A DNA stretch of 13,433 nt from Bacillota bacterium (GCA_018725275.1 QLUC01000040.1:1-13433), one strand, 5' to 3'. Shown: positions 8,193 through 13,433, counted from the stretch's first letter. Numbers and translations: made by a program. The notes: generated from the sequence alone by a model not told the origin.

Positions 8193-9128
8193 ATGAAATG
8201 GATGGAGATAACCGTGGTGACTTCTCAAGAAGCCAAGGAAGCCGTGGCCGATATTTTCTATCGGGCTGGGGCGAACGGCGTCGTGGTAGAAGATGCCAGC
8301 CCCCCTCTTTTGGCTGAGGACGTGGAAGACTATTCATTGGTCACCCTGCCCGACATCCCTCTAGAGGAAGTGCGCATCACCGCCTATCTCCCCCTTTTAG
8401 AGGGCACCTTTCGTCAAATCGAAGAAATTCGTTTGGCGGTCAGTGCTCTCCCTGATTTTGGTTTGGACCCCGGGCGGGGCGAGGTACTCGTGGCCGAGAT
8501 ACTAGAGGAAGATTGGGCCAGTGCCTGGAAAGAATACTATCAACCCATTGTGGTGGGGCCAAAGCTGGTCATCAAGCCATCTTGGGAGGAATTTACGCCC
8601 GCGCCTGGGCAGAACATAGTGGAACTTGACCCCGGCATGGCCTTTGGTACAGGCAGCCATGCCACCACCGTGATGTGCTTAGAGTTTATGCATGGGAGAG
8701 AACTGGCGGGAAAGCGCGTACTAGACCTAGGCTGCGGCTCCGGCATACTCGCGCTCGCCGCCGCTAAACTAGGAGCCGCCGAGGTAGTGGCCCTTGATTA
8801 CGATCCCTTAGCCGTCAAGGTAGCCGCCGAAAATGTGCGCCTCAATCAACTTGAGGGGCACGTAGCTGTGGCGGAGAGCCACCTTTTTGCCGCCGCTCGC
8901 GGCCGGTATGATTTTATCGTGGCTAATATCATTGCGAGGATTATCATCGAACTTTTGCCATCCCTTGGGTCTTACTTGGCACCGGACGGGATGTTCTTAG
9001 CCTCGGGGATCATTCGGGATAAACTAGACAGCGTCTTGTATGCCATAGAGCACAATGGCTTTCTTGTGCAGCAATCTTTCGAGCAGAGAGAATGGGTCAC
9101 TCTCGCTGTGGTGCGAAAGGTCGACTGA
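8193..9128 (+). CDS. prmA: Ribosomal protein L11 methyltransferase PrmA
   Basis: A 311-residue SAM-dependent methyltransferase matching PrmA, which trimethylates ribosomal protein L11. An N-terminal L11-recognition domain (about 1-60) opens with KWMEITVVTSQEAKEAV. The linker and catalytic domain carry DPGMAFGTGSHATT (147-159), motif I LDLGCGSGILALAAAKLGA (177-195) and the VANIIARIIIELLP block characteristic of PrmA. The ATG start follows a perfect AGGAGGT (8180-8186) that overlaps the dnaJ stop. In B. subtilis the same gene (yqeT) follows dnaJ in the dnaK operon, so heat-shock co-expression is expected here too. Confidence 0.95.
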   Translation: MKWMEITVVTSQEAKEAVADIFYRAGANGVVVEDASPPLLAEDVEDYSLVTLPDIPLEEVRITAYLPLLEGTFRQIEEIRLAVSALPDFGLDPGRGEVLVAEILEEDWASAWKEYYQPIVVGPKLVIKPSWEEFTPAPGQNIVELDPGMAFGTGSHATTVMCLEFMHGRELAGKRVLDLGCGSGILALAAAKLGAAEVVALDYDPLAVKVAAENVRLNQLEGHVAVAESHLFAAARGRYDFIVANIIARIIIELLPSLGSYLAPDGMFLASGIIRDKLDSVLYAIEHNGFLVQQSFEQREWVTLAVVRKVD

Positions 9129-9130
9129 GT

Positions 9131-9841
9131 ATGCCGCGTTTCGTGCTCACTTCGCAACTGGGGACTAAGGGCACCATTACGGGCGAGGAGGCTCATCACA
9201 TCCTGCGCGTGCATCGGCACAAGTTAGGTGATACCATCGCGGTTTCCTTTAGAGAGACGGTTTTTTCGGCGCAAATCGTCGGCATAGATGATCAAGCCAT
9301 ATACCTTGAACTGTACGCCGAGGCGAAAGACCCCGAGCCACCCATCAAAATCACCCTCTACCAAGCCATCCTAAAGGGAGAGAAGTTCGACTATGCCCTC
9401 GCCAAGGCCGTTGAGCTCGGCGTATACAAGATTGTGCCCCTGTCCTGCGAACGCGGGGTGGTACGCCTTTTGCCGGCGAAGGAAAAAGAGAGGGTAGTGC
9501 GCTGGCAGCGCCTAGCACTGGAGGCTACCAAACAATGCGGGCGGGCGATTGTGCCCGAGGTCACTCTACCGCTACCATTACCTCTGGCCTTAAGCTGCGA
9601 TAGCTCGACCCTCAAGTTAGTGGCTTACGAGAAGGGCGGCCTCAGGTTGCGCGAGGTGCTAAGCGTCGCTCAGAGTATTTCCTGTGTCGTTGGTCCCGAA
9701 GGAGGGCTGACCGGGGAGGAGGTTCGTCAGGCCAAGGACTGTGGCTTCATCCCCATCACCTTGGGCCCGCGCATATTGCGGGCCGAAACGGCTAGCCTGT
9801 GTTTGTTGTCCATAATTATGTACGAGCTAGGAGATCTTTAG
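9131..9841 (+). CDS. rsmE: 16S rRNA (uracil(1498)-N(3))-methyltransferase RsmE
   Basis: A 236-residue SPOUT-class (trefoil-knot) methyltransferase that methylates U1498 of 16S rRNA. An N-terminal PUA-like domain opens with MPRFVLTSQL and EEAHHILRVHRHKLGD. The knot carries the SAM-site motifs VVGPEGGLTGEEV (187-199) and LGPRILRAETA (211-221). I chose ATG 9131, two bases after the prmA stop, because it gives the conserved start. An upstream in-frame ATG at 9092 would lie entirely inside prmA. AAAGG at 9116-9120 is a plausible ribosome binding site. This is the counterpart of B. subtilis yqeU in the same operon. Confidence 0.95.
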   Translation: MPRFVLTSQLGTKGTITGEEAHHILRVHRHKLGDTIAVSFRETVFSAQIVGIDDQAIYLELYAEAKDPEPPIKITLYQAILKGEKFDYALAKAVELGVYKIVPLSCERGVVRLLPAKEKERVVRWQRLALEATKQCGRAIVPEVTLPLPLPLALSCDSSTLKLVAYEKGGLRLREVLSVAQSISCVVGPEGGLTGEEVRQAKDCGFIPITLGPRILRAETASLCLLSIIMYELGDL

Positions 9842-9842
9842 C

Positions 9843-11138
9843 ATGTTGACAGTGGGGTTTCACACCTTAGGCTGTAAAGTCAATCAGCAAGAAACCAGCG
9901 CCATGGCCGCTCAGTTTACGGCAGCGGGCTTTCGCATTGTGAGTTATAGCGACAGGGCAGAGGTTTATGTCATTAACAGTTGTGCCGTGACGGAGGCCGC
10001 CGAACGAAAAACAAAAACCTATGCTCGGCGCAAGAAAAAAATGCACCCTACAGCCTTAGTAGTGCTGGCAGGGTGTTTTCCGCAAGTAGCCCTAAATGAC
10101 GCCCGTGCCTTAGAGGTAGACTTGTTAGTCGGCAGTAACGACAAGAGTCGCCTGGTGACGTTGGTGCAAGCCGCTCTGACCATGCGAGGGCAACATGTAG
10201 AGGTCACGCCATGGGCAGACAATGCTCCTTTTGACTTTATCGCCGAGGACGCAAACGGCGGACGCACCCGTGGGATGCTCAAGGTCCAAGACGGTTGCGA
10301 GCAGTACTGTTCCTACTGTATCATCCCTTACGCTCGCGGCAGGGAGCGCTCGCTCGACTTAAGCAAGGTGCTTGGGCAAGCCCAAAGACTTATCGAACAG
10401 GGAACGCATGAAATTGTCTTGACCGGTATACACCTAGGCGCCTATGGCCGGGACCTCGTTCCTCCATTAAACTTAGCAACATTAGTGCGGGAATTAGGTA
10501 GTCTGCCTTACCTGCCGCGCTTACGCCTAGGCTCGGTAGAGCCACTAGACATCACGGCAGAGTTTCTCGAGGCGGTAAAGAACTCACCACAGTCCTGCCC
10601 TCATTTTCATCTCCCCCTGCAAAGTGGCAGCAATGCCGTACTTAGGCGCATGAAGCGTCCGTACACCGTCGAAGAATTTGCCGCCATTGTCTCTCGTCTG
10701 CGCTCGGTGCATGCCGATGTGTCCATTACGAGCGACATTATTGTCGGGTTTCCCGGTGAGACGGACGAGGAGTTTCATGAAAGCCTCGCTTTTGTCAGGG
10801 CGATGGAATTCGGTCGGTTACATGTCTTTCGCTATTCACGTCGCCGGGGCACGGTGGCTGCCGCCATGGCCGAGCAAGTTGCGGATGAGGTCAAGGAGGT
10901 GCGCTACCAGGCCATGCAAGCAGTGGCGGCCTTAGCACAACAAGACATGGCCAAGAGATTTTTAAATCGCACGGTAGAGGTATTGGTCGAAGGAAAACAA
11001 GGTGAGTTATTGTCTGGGTACTCGCCATCTTACTTGCGCGTGTATTTTAGCGGCAGTAAAATGCTAGTCGGCCGGCTAGTCAACATCACTGTTACCGAGC
11101 TATACGCCGATGGAGTAAGAGGGGATTTAGCCGAATAG
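9843..11138 (+). CDS. mtaB: MtaB, tRNA (t6A37) C2-methylthiotransferase
   Basis: A 431-residue methylthiotransferase that converts t6A to ms2t6A at position 37 of ANN-decoding tRNAs. Three cysteines for the N-terminal auxiliary Fe-S cluster are present (C11 in LGCKVNQ, C47 in INSC, C78 in AGCFPQ). The radical-SAM motif CEQYCSYC (C152, C156, C159) is followed by IIPYARGRERS. A TRAM-like C-terminal domain occupies about 365-431. The LGCKVNQ start and length point to MtaB (YqeV type) rather than MiaB or RimO. The start lies one base after the rsmE stop, with AGGAG at 9829-9833. It corresponds to B. subtilis yqeV, again in the dnaK operon. Confidence 0.94.
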   Translation: MLTVGFHTLGCKVNQQETSAMAAQFTAAGFRIVSYSDRAEVYVINSCAVTEAAERKTKTYARRKKKMHPTALVVLAGCFPQVALNDARALEVDLLVGSNDKSRLVTLVQAALTMRGQHVEVTPWADNAPFDFIAEDANGGRTRGMLKVQDGCEQYCSYCIIPYARGRERSLDLSKVLGQAQRLIEQGTHEIVLTGIHLGAYGRDLVPPLNLATLVRELGSLPYLPRLRLGSVEPLDITAEFLEAVKNSPQSCPHFHLPLQSGSNAVLRRMKRPYTVEEFAAIVSRLRSVHADVSITSDIIVGFPGETDEEFHESLAFVRAMEFGRLHVFRYSRRRGTVAAAMAEQVADEVKEVRYQAMQAVAALAQQDMAKRFLNRTVEVLVEGKQGELLSGYSPSYLRVYFSGSKMLVGRLVNITVTELYADGVRGDLAE

Positions 11139-11170
11139 CTGCTACAAAAAATAGAGGAGGCGGGCTTGCC

Positions 11171-11510
11171 ATGGATAATTGTGTCTTTTGTCGGATTTGT
11201 GAACAAAGAACTGCCAGCGAAAATACTCTATGAAAATGATTTAGTCTTGGCCTTTGCTGATTTGTTCCCCGTGGCCCCCGTGCATGTCCTCATCATCCCC
11301 AAAGAGCATATCCCCCGCATAGATTCGCCCCAAGCGGCGCTCTGCCTGCCGCCTATTTTTGCCGCCCTGAACCACCTCGTCGGCATGTTAAATCTCGAGG
11401 CCAAAGGCTTTCGTGTCGTCACCAACGCCGGGCTAGACGGCGGCCAGACCGTACCCCATCTGCACTGGCACCTCCTCGGCGGTCGCCCCCTGACCTGGCC
11501 ACCAGGCTAA
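11171..11510 (+). pseudogene. HIT-family (HinT-like) nucleotide phosphoramidase gene, frameshifted near its 5' end
   Basis: The main frame encodes a clear HIT domain (VNKELPAKILYENDLVLAF, APVHVLIIPKEHIPRI, and the catalytic triad HLHWHLLGGR), ending GGRPLTWPPG as in complete family members. The expected N-terminus is in another frame: ATG 11171 reads MDNCVFCRI, the classical Zn-type CxxC start. The two frames join cleanly if one T of the three at 11196-11198 is removed, giving CRI-VNKELP. As it stands, the ATG frame stops after 20 codons. The main frame could start only at TTG 11166 with an unrelated N-terminus (MPWIIVSFVGF). GAGGAGG at 11154-11160 serves either start. It is the last gene of the operon, 32 bases after mtaB. 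The cause is either real decay or a one-base sequencing error; a protein lacking the CxxC site is also possible. Confidence 0.85.
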
Positions 11511-11562
11511 ATCAGTACGTTACAACAGCATGCACGCCCAGCACGATGCAACGGTCGTGGCT

Positions 11563-11582
11563 ACTATGATACTAGGCATATG
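11563..11582. repeat. Copy A of a gapped direct repeat flanking hepT (ungapped form)
   Basis: The 20 bases ACTATGATACTAGGCATATG end exactly at the base next to the hepT stop codon. The same two ten-base halves recur in the same order at 12043-12072 inside the 3' part of mntA, there separated by ten further bases. A 20-base match around a single gap is not expected by chance in a window of this size. Confidence 0.7.
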
Positions 11583-12002
11583 TTATCCGGACATCGACTC
11601 AACTCTTAGTGCGAAAGAAACTATGTCAGGGATGTTCACCTGAACTATGCTGTACACAATCTCCGGATTGATGCGTATGTAATCGTGAACAACCACGTTG
11701 CGAAACTGCGCCATTCGTTTTAAGCTCTCCGCTAGTTCCAAAGGGATAAGCTTGTTTTCTAAGAGCACCTGAAAGCAGTCTTTGTTGTCTAGTGGCTCCC
11801 GGAAGCCGCTGTATGAGATGATGTGGCTGGCAAGATCAAGGCACGCTTCGATGGCGACCTGTAGTGTTCTCTCTGTATAACGGCGGATGATCTTGTTCTC
11901 CTTATAGTCCTGAAGGGAGTAGCTTAGTTTTACTTCGTCGAGATCCCGAAGATACTCTTCTAGTTGCACCAGTAGCTTTGTAACCACGGCCTTCTCAACC
12001 AT
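11583..12002 (-). CDS. hepT: HepT-like HEPN ribonuclease toxin (DUF86)
   Basis: A 139-residue all-helical HEPN protein of the DUF86/HepT family. The catalytic RX4HXY motif is intact as RNVVVHDY (R101, H106, Y108). Upstream are the family's helical features ERTLQVAIEACLDLASHII and LAESLKRMAQF. Characterised HepT toxins cleave tRNA or mRNA and are neutralised when the partner MntA transfers AMP to the motif tyrosine. The ATG overlaps the mntA stop region by eight bases (11995-12002), so the pair is translationally coupled. A purine-rich stretch (GAGGCGAGG) lies just before the start. It is on the opposite strand to the chaperone operon and converges on the HIT gene with a 72-base gap. Motifs are seen; the toxin role is inferred from the family and the pairing. 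Confidence 0.9.
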   Translation of the reverse strand: MVEKAVVTKLLVQLEEYLRDLDEVKLSYSLQDYKENKIIRRYTERTLQVAIEACLDLASHIISYSGFREPLDNKDCFQVLLENKLIPLELAESLKRMAQFRNVVVHDYIRINPEIVYSIVQVNIPDIVSFALRVESMSG

Positions 12003-12426
12003 GAAACCTCGCCTCCCTCACCATCAATCTTTTGCGCGCCTGACTATGATACTGCTCAAGAATAGGCATATGGTCAAAATAGCGCTTGCGGTAATCTACT
12101 TCAAAGGCGATTCTGCTACTCTTGTCCCGCTCATGCAGTACCACCTTGTGCCGCATTACTTGGTGGATAAAGAAAAGGTCGGCACTTCTCAAATCAACTA
12201 CGTCAACTTTGTTCCCGAGAAGATCTTCGAGGTCGTTGGTAATCTGCAGCTTAATTTGGAAGCGTCGGTGAGGGTCGAGCCCCTCCTTGAACAGGACAGC
12301 GAGGTCAAAGTCACTTGCTGGGCGGGCTGTGCCCTTGGCGTGTGATCCAAAGAGGTAGATAACATAAATGTCGTCCCTATCGCGGAAATAGTCTTGTATC
12401 TTTCTTAGTGGCACTTCGCCGATCAC
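11995..12426 (-). CDS. mntA: MntA-like minimal nucleotidyltransferase antitoxin
   Basis: A 143-residue MNT-type nucleotidyltransferase. The active-site signature GSX10DXD is intact (G27, S28, then D39 and D41 in SDFDLAV). A third acidic residue lies in NKVDVVDL (D75). In known HEPN/MNT pairs this enzyme transfers AMP to the HepT tyrosine and so blocks toxicity. The start is GTG at 12426, preceded on the - strand by GGGGGGAG about five bases upstream. It is the first gene of the pair and overlaps hepT by eight bases. The C-terminus (about 100-143) is longer than the bare catalytic core and is rich in Arg, His and Gln. A repeat copy lies within the codons for HMPILEQYHS. Confidence 0.9.
   Translation of the reverse strand: MIGEVPLRKIQDYFRDRDDIYVIYLFGSHAKGTARPASDFDLAVLFKEGLDPHRRFQIKLQITNDLEDLLGNKVDVVDLRSADLFFIHQVMRHKVVLHERDKSSRIAFEVDYRKRYFDHMPILEQYHSQARKRLMVREARFHG
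12043..12072. repeat. Copy B of the gapped direct repeat, within mntA
   Basis: Ten-base half ACTATGATAC (12043-12052), ten-base insert TGCTCAAGAA, ten-base half TAGGCATATG (12063-12072). The halves are identical to the contiguous copy at 11563-11582. On the - strand this copy is coding (HMPILEQYHS of MntA), which suggests that copy A may be a deleted remnant of an mntA-like 3' end. Confidence 0.7.
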
Positions 12427-12472
12427 GAAACTCCCCCCTCACAGCGATTTCAGATGTACTTTCTTAGTAGTT

Positions 12473-12515
12473 TGACATATTGTGACATTTCACTAGGCGA
12501 AGCTCAATTGTTCAA
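12473..12515 (-). promoter_or_regulatory. Candidate mntA-hepT promoter with 10-bp-spaced direct repeat
   Basis: Two overlapping weak sigma-A-type candidates can be read on the - strand. One is TTGAAC (12515-12510), 17 bases, TGAAAT (12492-12487). The other is TTGAGC (12507-12502), 17 bases, CACAAT (12484-12479). Overlapping the -10 region is a direct repeat of ATGTCA (- strand; TGACAT at 12473-12478 and 12483-12488 on +) with a period of exactly 10 bases. Such helical-turn spacing fits a regulator binding one DNA face. The whole 101-base gap 12427-12527 contains no gene. Confidence 0.3.
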
Positions 12516-12527
12516 CGCACCATGCCC

Positions 12528-12770
12528 CTACCTGCGCTCATCCATGTAGTCCCTCATGGCTTCGGCGTTGCCGAAGCCGAGCTGTGAAGCAAGGGCGTTA
12601 GCCGTACCCGTGGCCACCGGGGTGCTGTCTTCGTGGTAGCAGAAATAGCAGCGCCGCAACACCCCATCACGGCTGACCCCTAAATAGGTCTTGCTGCCTT
12701 GGCGAGCAGGCTGCATATTAAGGTAACGAAGTAAAAGCAGAATCTCACCCTGGTTACAACGGATAGGCAT
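12528..12770 (-). CDS. Small divergent HicA-like protein, candidate toxin of a TA pair
   Basis: An 80-residue basic protein with no family I can name securely. Its pattern resembles HicA (dsRBD-like mRNA interferase): an N-terminal helix GEILLLLRYLNM, then ARQGSKTYLGVS at the place of the HicA 'GSH' strand, then TPVATGTANALASQLGF near the place of the 'kpGTl..I.kqlg' helix. The usual catalytic His after Gly-Ser is Lys here (K27). A CYFCYH cluster (C41, C44, H46) is an alternative reactive or metal site. I chose ATG 12770, four bases after the upstream gene's stop, assuming translational coupling. A GTG at 12806, with GGAG upstream, would add 12 residues and overlap the previous gene. HicA-like activity is inference only. 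Confidence 0.5.
   Translation of the reverse strand: MPIRCNQGEILLLLRYLNMQPARQGSKTYLGVSRDGVLRRCYFCYHEDSTPVATGTANALASQLGFGNAEAMRDYMDERR
12558..12578. repeat. Perfect 9-bp hairpin within the 3' end of the HicA-like gene
   Basis: GGCTTCGGC (12558-12566) and GCCGAAGCC (12570-12578) form a perfect inverted repeat with a three-base loop. It lies in the codons for GFGNAEA of the small protein, about 28 bases before its stop. There is no T-run after it on either strand, so it does not look like an intrinsic terminator. It would form a very stable mRNA stem. It may partly be a by-product of the coding sequence. Confidence 0.6.
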
Positions 12771-12774
12771 GTTA

Positions 12775-13230
12775 CTAAAGGCAGAGGGCCCGGCGGAGTG
12801 ATACACGGTCGTCTCCGCAGCGCAAAATCTTCAGCATTAGCCCCTGGTTGCGTGCCGAATCGGTGTGGCTAAAGAGCGCTATGCGTTCAAGGTAAACGGC
12901 AGAGTAATCTGCTAACGCATCAATAAGGCTTCCGATGGCTTCCTCGCGGTTAAGGGCCTCTCCATAGACCGGTATCTCTTCTATTGCTATGGTGATGGTT
13001 CCCAGATCGGGATCGGTTGTTTCGACTAGTGTGAAGGTGAGGGCGTCGAGAGCAGCAGTGAGGATATCTGTCCTCACCAGAGAGACTAAATTTCCAGAGA
13101 CGTGTTTGTTAGCGGAAATTACCTCTAGCCCGGAGCTAGCCTTGCGCACGAGCTCAGAAAACCGTGCTTTGGCTTCAGATACAGGTAAAGCTTGTGACAA
13201 CAAGTTGACACCTCCGTTTCTTATGACCAT
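12775..13230 (-). CDS. Phd/YefM-like antitoxin with HicB-like C-terminal half
   Basis: A 151-residue protein. Residues 15-57 (LPVSEAKARFSELVRKASSGLEV...VSLV) match the Phd/YefM DNA-binding antitoxin pattern. Residues 64-121 (FTLVETTDPDLGTITIAIEEIPVYGEALNREEAIGSLIDALADYSAVYL) read like the HicB-type partial-RNase-H fold, with the G-x-x-x-x-EEA element. The tail ends ILRCGDDRVSLRRAL. The ATG at 13230 has TAGGAGGAG upstream. However, the best promoter would start the mRNA inside that site, and an in-frame TTG at 13203 has its own GGAGGT (13215-13210) and leaves the conserved PVSEAK block near the N-terminus. So the real start may be 13203. The small HicA-like gene follows after four bases. It is probably a DNA-binding, autoregulating antitoxin; the partner activity is inferred. 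Confidence 0.65.
   Translation of the reverse strand: MVIRNGGVNLLSQALPVSEAKARFSELVRKASSGLEVISANKHVSGNLVSLVRTDILTAALDALTFTLVETTDPDLGTITIAIEEIPVYGEALNREEAIGSLIDALADYSAVYLERIALFSHTDSARNQGLMLKILRCGDDRVSLRRALCL
13204..13215 (-). promoter_or_regulatory. Internal ribosome binding site that may set the antitoxin start at TTG 13203
   Basis: On the - strand GGAGGT (13215-13210) is followed by six bases and then TTG TTG (13203 and 13200), in frame with the Phd-like coding sequence. If the promoter at 13245-13273 is used, transcription begins at about 13237-13238. The mRNA would then lack most of the Shine-Dalgarno of the upstream ATG, and this internal site would be the main one. Confidence 0.4.
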
Positions 13231-13244
13231 ATGCTCTCCTCCTA

Positions 13245-13273
13245 ATCATAGTCAACTAGGTCAGGTTAGTCAA
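13245..13273 (-). promoter_or_regulatory. Near-consensus promoter with embedded operator repeats for the Phd-like TA operon
   Basis: On the - strand TTGACT (13273-13268), a 17-base spacer and TATGAT (13250-13245) match sigma-A consensus five of six at both boxes. The heptamer TTGACTA occurs twice (13273-13267 and 13255-13249), with a related TGACCTA between them (13263-13257). These half-sites cover the -35, the spacer and the edge of the -10. This arrangement is typical of TA autoregulation by a Phd/YefM-like protein. Confidence 0.65.
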
Positions 13274-13363
13274 TATAGTTTATGCCAGTGGGAGAGGCAA
13301 TATGAGCTGGCAACGGACAATGGTGACAGAAGTGTTATTCTTAAAATCTCAAGATCGCTACTC

Positions 13364-13411
13364 CGTGCCAACGCTACAGCATTCTCGGTAGCGGCGTGAC
13401 ACGGCACGCCG
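13364..13411. repeat. Nested inverted repeats in the non-coding end of the window
   Basis: CGCTAC (13372-13377) pairs with GTAGCG (13388-13393). CGTGCC (13364-13369) pairs with GGCACG (13403-13408), enclosing the first stem. An alternative hairpin joins CGGCGTG (13392-13398) to CACGCCG (13405-13411). The two folds are mutually exclusive. No T-run follows. The rest of 13274-13433 shows no gene I can support; any neighbour starts beyond the window. Confidence 0.4.
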
Positions 13412-13433
13412 ACCCTCCCCGGCATAACCATGA

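Noticed and set aside
9092..9130. ATG 9092 as the rsmE start
   Set aside because: It lies inside prmA in another frame and adds non-family residues; ATG 9131 is two bases after the prmA stop and gives the conserved MPRFVLTS start.
11540..11560. Possible terminator hairpin between the HIT gene and hepT (CACGA/TCGTG, 11542-11559)
   Set aside because: Only five base pairs with an eight-base loop and no T-run on either strand.
12001..12345. 114-codon open frame on + opposite mntA
   Set aside because: It is antisense to a gene with intact nucleotidyltransferase motifs, and its translation has no recognisable family features.
12989..13399. 136-codon open frame on + opposite the antitoxin and its promoter
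   Set aside because: The - strand frame has clear Phd-like sequence, a ribosome binding site and a promoter; the + frame has none and shows low-complexity Ser/Arg-rich translation.
1..13433. CRISPR arrays, tRNA or rRNA genes, transposases
   Set aside because: Looked for on both strands; no regularly spaced repeats, cloverleaf-like sequence, rRNA motifs or DDE/IS200-type proteins were recognised.

Overview
The window comes from a spore-forming, anaerobe-type member of the Bacillota (Firmicutes), most likely a clostridial lineage. The gene order spoIIP-lepA-hemW-hrcA-grpE-dnaK-dnaJ-prmA-rsmE-mtaB matches the classical Bacillus/Clostridium chromosomal neighbourhood. A textbook CIRCE operator lies before hrcA, and GTG/TTG starts with strong purine-rich ribosome binding sites are frequent. 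The species cannot be named from this sequence.

Positions 1-3584 hold the 3' part of spoIIP (engulfment peptidoglycan hydrolase), lepA (EF4) and hemW (radical-SAM heme chaperone), all on +. An extended -10 promoter candidate precedes lepA. lepA and hemW overlap by one base.

Positions 3588-11510 are a heat-shock operon. A sigma-A-type promoter is followed by a perfect CIRCE element, then hrcA (the CIRCE repressor), grpE, dnaK and dnaJ (the Hsp70 machine). Next come prmA (ribosomal protein L11 methyltransferase), rsmE (16S rRNA U1498 methyltransferase), mtaB (tRNA ms2t6A37 methylthiotransferase) and a HIT-family gene. Gaps are 0-33 bases or overlaps, and I see no intrinsic terminator between the genes. 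Chaperones and ribosome/tRNA modification enzymes are therefore probably co-transcribed. The HIT gene carries a one-base insertion that separates its Zn-type CxxC start from the rest of the protein.

Positions 11511-13433 are accessory. Genes are on the - strand, converging on the operon. Two different toxin-antitoxin-like modules lie back to back: an mntA-hepT (nucleotidyltransferase/HEPN RNase) pair with intact catalytic motifs, and a two-gene module with a Phd/YefM-like antitoxin whose C-terminal half looks HicB-like, followed by a short divergent HicA-like protein. The second module has a near-consensus promoter threaded with repeated TTGACTA-type half-sites, which suggests autoregulation. 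A gapped 20-base direct repeat brackets hepT. The last ~200 bases hold this promoter and a structured non-coding stretch, and I see no gene there.
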